Below are positions 5,594 to 8,154 of a stretch of DNA of 8,154 nucleotides, piece after piece (positions within the stretch are counted from its first letter, which is position 1; each line of letters begins with the position of its first letter). The notes under the pieces are model-generated. The model saw only the letters and a list, made by a program, of their open reading frames with translations, was not told the origin of the DNA and made no database searches. Location: positions 1 through 8,154 of the forward strand of contig CANRHW010000066.1 of NCBI GenBank assembly GCA_947630525.1, written 5' to 3'. This DNA is from an uncultured Clostridia bacterium (lineage in GTDB: Bacteria > Bacillota > Clostridia > UMGS1883). Made by a program: the position numbers and the translations under genes.

Positions 5594-6430
5594 TTATTCG
5601 TTTATTCCTTCGACATCATCAAATACTTCCTTGGCGGCGGCAACTTCGTTGAAGTAACCCAGTTGCTCCATGCGGTCATAAGTCAAATATGCCAGCAGCC
5701 GTGTGCCGTTGTCGTTAAGGTGCAAGCCGTCGCTCTTTAGCAGGCTGGGCGGGATACGCCCTTCGTCAATAGCGGCCTGATCCTCCTGCGTTATCTCCAG
5801 TTCCAAGCTGGGCAGCCCCTCGGTGCTCATGTATTCCCTTATGTTTAAAAACTTATCGCCGAACTCGCTGGAAAGCGTGTATTCCAAAAAGCTCATGCCC
5901 TCGCGGTTGCCGGTCGTGGGGCCGACCACCAGATACCTCTCGTTGGCGCCGATATAGCGGGAGGCCAAATCCTTGTAGGCCGCCGCGTCGGAAAGGTCCG
6001 TTTCCGCGCCCATGAATATGATAGGTATGTACTTGGAATACTTGTCGTCAACGTTTGGGGTGTTTGTGATGTTAATATACACGGTGGGGGAGTTACAGAT
6101 ATTGCTGCGAACGAGTGAATTGACGGTGGAGCGGAAATCCATTCCGCCGCCGCCGGTGTCAGACATAAGGCTGTCGCCGCAGAAAGCCATACCCGGCAGA
6201 TATTCTTCCACCGCGTTTATGTAGTTCAGCCGGGCCTCCTCGCGGCGGGCCTCATACTCTTCCTTTTCTCTTTCCCGCTGCTGGCGCAGCTTTTCCTGTT
6301 CGGGTATAACGCGGGCATAAACTTCCATCATTTCGGCCTGATGCCGGCGCTCGTAAATATACGTTCCCACTATTGACGCCGCAAAGATTATGCAAAGAGC
6401 GATGGCGATTGCATTTTTGCCGTTTTTCAT
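5594..6430 (-). CDS. Membrane-anchored SGNH/GDSL hydrolase-like protein
   Basis: The product has 278 residues. Residues 7-24 form one membrane helix with a short basic N-terminus, so the rest is probably outside the cell. Residues 30-70 are highly charged (QQREREKEEYEARREEAR) and likely form a coiled-coil stalk. The catalytic domain starts with FCGDSLMSD (nucleophile Ser87), and the second signature is DGLHLNDNG with Asp234 and His237. The third block, normally GxND, reads GAETD (141-145), so the Asn that helps the oxyanion hole is not in its usual form. FLNIREYMSTEGL (194-206) and IPPSLLKSDGLHL resemble a clostridial group of extracellular SGNH proteins. Many SGNH enzymes remove or add acyl or acetyl groups on envelope polymers; the substrate is unknown here. 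GGAGG lies nine bases before the start. A consensus promoter lies about 40 bp upstream, so it is the first gene of its operon. Confidence 0.85.
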   Translation of the reverse strand: MKNGKNAIAIALCIIFAASIVGTYIYERRHQAEMMEVYARVIPEQEKLRQQREREKEEYEARREEARLNYINAVEEYLPGMAFCGDSLMSDTGGGGMDFRSTVNSLVRSNICNSPTVYINITNTPNVDDKYSKYIPIIFMGAETDLSDAAAYKDLASRYIGANERYLVVGPTTGNREGMSFLEYTLSSEFGDKFLNIREYMSTEGLPSLELEITQEDQAAIDEGRIPPSLLKSDGLHLNDNGTRLLAYLTYDRMEQLGYFNEVAAAKEVFDDVEGINE

Positions 6431-6466
6431 AATATTGTTCCTCCGGTTAATTTTTTATCTTTTTAA

Positions 6467-6495
6467 ATTATAGCATTGAGCGGAGCTTTTGTCAA
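6467..6495 (-). promoter_or_regulatory. Perfect consensus sigma-A promoter for the SGNH-VanZ-HAD operon
   Basis: On the minus strand TTGACA (6490-6495) and TATAAT (6467-6472) are exact consensus boxes with an exact 17-bp spacer (6473-6489). Transcription should start near 6460, about 30 nt before the SGNH start codon. It begins only ten bases after the stop of the M24B gene, with no terminator between, so read-through from that gene is also possible. Confidence 0.9.
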
Positions 6496-6504
6496 TATGC
6501 CAGC

Positions 6505-7749
6505 TCAGTTCATTACGGCTTCGATATCGTCTATTGAGCGCGGTGTGACGATCGAAAGATTTTCGCAGCCGTCCTCGGTGACAAGGCAGTTGTCCTCCAG
6601 GCGGAAGCCTATGCCCCAGTCCTCGCAGTAGATACCCACGTCTACGCAGAAAACCATCCCCGGGGCTATGGGCATATCGGGCGGGCAGTTGACAACGTCG
6701 TGAGTGTCGTAGCCCACGTGGTGTGCGCCGCCGTGCCAGATGTACTTGCCTACGTCCTCCAGCCTGTCGCAGAGCCCCAGTTCTTTCAGTTGGCCGAAGT
6801 TGTACCTGCGGACGGTGGCGTCGACCTCGCCCATGAGCATACCGGGCTTGATGATGCTGAACATATAATTTGAGGTGTTGTATGCGCACTGGTAAAGCAG
6901 CCGCTGTTTTTCGCTGTACTTGCCGTTCACCGGCCATCCGCGGGAAACGTCGGTGCCGACGTTGTCCCAAACGGCGCCCACGTCGTTAAGCACCATATCG
7001 CCGTCCATGGCCTGGCCGCGGTAGTCGTAGTAGTGTATGCAGAAGTTGTTTTTCCCCGCGCAGATTATCGATGGGAACATCGGGCTCAAAACGCCGTGCT
7101 GGGCAAGGGTGTAATCCCAGACCGCCTTGTACTGATACTCGTACATACCGGGCTTAGAGGCCTTCATCATTGCCGTTATACCCTCGGCCGTTATTGCTTC
7201 GGCCTTGCGCATGGCCTCGATCTCACAGGGCTTTTTGATTGTGCGCAGGGTGCGGATGTGGGGGTTGAGGTTGCCTATCTGTAAAAAGGGATACAGCCGG
7301 GCCGCCTCCCTCGCTTGGCGGTAAGCCGGGCTGGGCGCCTCGTCGGGGGTAAGCTTGTGAAGATCCAAGTACAGGTGGGCGTAGCCGCCGCTTTCGGCCA
7401 GCTTCTTCAGGTCGGCCGGGAAGCTTTCAACATAGCGGCAGTCGCTTATGCCGGATTTTTCCAGCACCTCGTCGGCCTTGATGCGCGCGCCGGTCCAGCG
7501 CTCGGCGATCAGGTCCGGGGGCAGTATGTAAAGCGTTTCGCTCACGCCGCCCTCATCTATCCTCGCCATCAGGACGAGCCCCTGTTTTTCCACGCCGGTG
7601 AAGTAAACGAAGCTGCGGTCGGCGAAAAAGGGATAATATTCGTCCGCCGTCTTGCGGGGCGCCGCGCCGCTGAAAAGCAGGGCTATACTGCCTTTGGGCA
7701 ATCTTTTGTACAGGCTCTGCCGGTTTTCGATATGAAAAGTTCTGTCCAT
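6505..7749 (-). CDS. M24B metallopeptidase, Xaa-Pro aminopeptidase (aminopeptidase P)-like
   Basis: Aminopeptidase P enzymes remove an N-terminal residue that precedes proline. This 414-residue cytoplasmic protein has an N-terminal AMP_N-type domain (about 1-150) and a pita-bread M24 domain (about 170-410). Expected metal ligands are Asp256 (LNDVGA), Asp267 (GTDVSR), His343 (HGGAHHVGYDTHD), the acidic residue at 370 and Glu385 (GFRLED). His239 and His350 match the catalytic histidines. Position 370 is unusual: the family motif TVEPGIY reads CVDVGIY, so a ligand Glu is replaced by Asp and the Pro by Val. GWPVNGKYSEKQR (271-283) and VTEDGCENLS (390-399) are typical of the family. The start has GGAGG eight bases upstream and its own promoter at 7801-7829. 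It could be an active enzyme with a slightly altered metal site, or a relative with another substrate. Confidence 0.9.
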   Translation of the reverse strand: MDRTFHIENRQSLYKRLPKGSIALLFSGAAPRKTADEYYPFFADRSFVYFTGVEKQGLVLMARIDEGGVSETLYILPPDLIAERWTGARIKADEVLEKSGISDCRYVESFPADLKKLAESGGYAHLYLDLHKLTPDEAPSPAYRQAREAARLYPFLQIGNLNPHIRTLRTIKKPCEIEAMRKAEAITAEGITAMMKASKPGMYEYQYKAVWDYTLAQHGVLSPMFPSIICAGKNNFCIHYYDYRGQAMDGDMVLNDVGAVWDNVGTDVSRGWPVNGKYSEKQRLLYQCAYNTSNYMFSIIKPGMLMGEVDATVRRYNFGQLKELGLCDRLEDVGKYIWHGGAHHVGYDTHDVVNCPPDMPIAPGMVFCVDVGIYCEDWGIGFRLEDNCLVTEDGCENLSIVTPRSIDDIEAVMN

Positions 7750-7800
7750 AAATAATTCCTCCGGTCACGGGCTTTTTACCCGCAAGTATTCTATCTTCAT

Positions 7801-7829
7801 ATTATACAATAAAATTTTCCTTTTGTAAA
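7801..7829 (-). promoter_or_regulatory. Sigma-A promoter of the M24B peptidase gene
   Basis: On the minus strand TTTACA (7824-7829), a 17-bp spacer (7807-7823) and TATAAT (7801-7806) lie about 50 bp before the start codon. The surrounding DNA is very AT-rich. Confidence 0.85.
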
Positions 7830-7852
7830 GAGAAAAATTTTTATTTCAGGTA

Positions 7853-7881
7853 TGGACTTAAAAGAAAATTTGTGATATAAT
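7853..7881 (+). promoter_or_regulatory. Promoter of the tRNA-Leu gene, with extended -10
   Basis: TATAAT (7876-7881) is preceded by TGA, giving an extended -10 (TGnTATAAT). A -35-like TGGACT (7853-7858) lies 17 bp upstream. Transcription should start near 7888, leaving a leader of about 75 nt before the tRNA. It diverges from the M24B promoter; the two -35 boxes are 23 bp apart. Confidence 0.75.
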
Positions 7882-7897
7882 CAGGATGTCGATAAAA

Positions 7898-7955
7898 TTA
7901 TGAGCCGCGCGGGGCGGGCGCCGCCAGCCGCCGCATGATTTCGGAACGCTCATAA
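7898..7955 (+). promoter_or_regulatory. GC-rich hairpin in the leader of the tRNA-Leu precursor
   Basis: TTATGAGC (7898-7905) is a perfect 8-bp inverted match to GCTCATAA (7948-7955). The 42-base interior is very GC-rich in its first two-thirds (7906-7934) and can fold further, for example GGCGGGCGCCGCC. It lies wholly between the promoter and the mature tRNA end. It may be a processing signal or a chance or inserted palindrome. Confidence 0.45.
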
Positions 7956-7963
7956 CTGTAAAC

Positions 7964-8047
7964 GCGGATGTGATGGAACTGGCAGACATGCAAGATTTAG
8001 GTTCTTGTGTCTTTGACGTGCAGGTTCAAGTCCTGTCATCCGCACCA
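7964..8047 (+). tRNA. tRNA-Leu (anticodon TAG)
   Basis: The 84-nt gene includes an encoded CCA end (8045-8047). The acceptor stem pairs GCGGATG (7964-7970) with CATCCGC (8037-8043), and the discriminator is A. The anticodon stem is CAAGA/TCTTG around the loop TTTAGGT, so the anticodon is TAG, reading CUA and probably other CUN leucine codons. A long variable arm with a GTC/GAC stem is typical of class II leucine tRNAs. The T arm has GGTTCAAGTCC. It is the only plus-strand gene in the window. Confidence 0.95.
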
Positions 8048-8052
8048 CGGCG

Positions 8053-8092
8053 TCGGAACAAGCTTCGCTACGCTTGTTCCGATTTTCTTTTT
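8053..8092 (+). terminator. Terminator-like hairpin after tRNA-Leu
   Basis: TCGGAACAAGC (8053-8063) pairs perfectly with GCTTGTTCCGA (8072-8082), an 11-bp stem with an 8-nt loop. It is followed by TTTTCTTTTT, which fits a rho-independent terminator six bases after the CCA end. The same hairpin is also stem 1 of the structured module starting here. Confidence 0.7.
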
Positions 8093-8154
8093 GAAAATCG
8101 GAACGTGGCTCGCTCCGCTGTTCCTCCTTTTCCCCACAAAGCCTGCGGCTTTGC
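8053..8154. repeat. Structured hairpin module, copy 2 (runs off the edge)
   Basis: Stem 1 pairs 8053-8063 with 8072-8082. Stem 2 pairs 8076-8087 with 8093-8104 (12 bp, perfect, loop TTTTT) and shares bases with stem 1, so the two compete. GTTCC at 8120-8124 can also pair with GGAAC at 8100-8104. After the linker from 8106, stem 3 (8137-8143 with 8147-8153, loop TGC) is cut by the window edge. Order, competition between stems 1 and 2, and linker length match copy 1 (421-541). The linker is identical at 24 of 35 ungapped positions (453-487 against 8106-8140), while the stems differ in sequence. The terminal inverted repeats of the MITE-like element are not seen here. Confidence 0.6.

Noticed and set aside
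8030..8060. Integration site (att) at the 3' end of tRNA-Leu
   Set aside because: No integrase or second copy of the tRNA end is visible in the window; only the hairpin module follows.

Overview
The window looks like chromosomal DNA of a Gram-positive, Clostridia-type bacterium (Bacillota), possibly in or near the Oscillospirales; the lineage is an inference. The grounds are strong GGAGG-type ribosome binding sites before every gene, sigma-A promoters close to consensus, a VanZ-like protein, a clostridial type of anchored SGNH protein, an ArgJ that fits the acetyl-recycling arginine pathway, and GC-rich coding sequence beside AT-rich spacers.

All eight protein genes lie on the minus strand, so in transcription order the window reads from right to left. 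At the right edge a tRNA-Leu (anticodon TAG) points the other way. It has its own promoter, a structured leader and a terminator-like hairpin. Divergent from it, an M24B (aminopeptidase P-like) gene has its own promoter. Ten bases after the M24B stop lies a perfect consensus promoter (TTGACA, 17 bp, TATAAT). It heads a run of same-strand genes: a membrane-anchored SGNH hydrolase-like protein, a VanZ-like membrane protein, a HAD phosphatase translationally coupled to it, aspartate-semialdehyde dehydrogenase (asd), argJ, and a putative lipoprotein of unknown function. The first three suggest envelope and phosphate-ester functions. asd and argJ are amino-acid biosynthesis genes (Asp family and arginine). 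Inverted repeats without T-tracts sit after the HAD gene and after argJ and may divide the run.

The left 0.8 kb is different. A 5' fragment of an ArsB/NhaD-type permease gene runs off the left edge. Between it and the lipoprotein gene is a 537-bp gene-free, AT-rich region containing a MITE-like element of about 274 bp (341-614). Its near-perfect terminal inverted repeats each contain an outward-facing sigma-A promoter with an exact 17-bp spacer. The left one is the only good promoter seen for the permease gene. Inside the element is a module of competing hairpins (421-541). A second module of the same architecture follows the tRNA-Leu at 8053-8154: the linker aligns without gaps (24 of 35 bases), while the stem sequences differ completely yet still pair. 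This recurring structured module and the promoter-carrying ends are the most interesting things in the window. The protein genes are ordinary apart from a few active-site variations.
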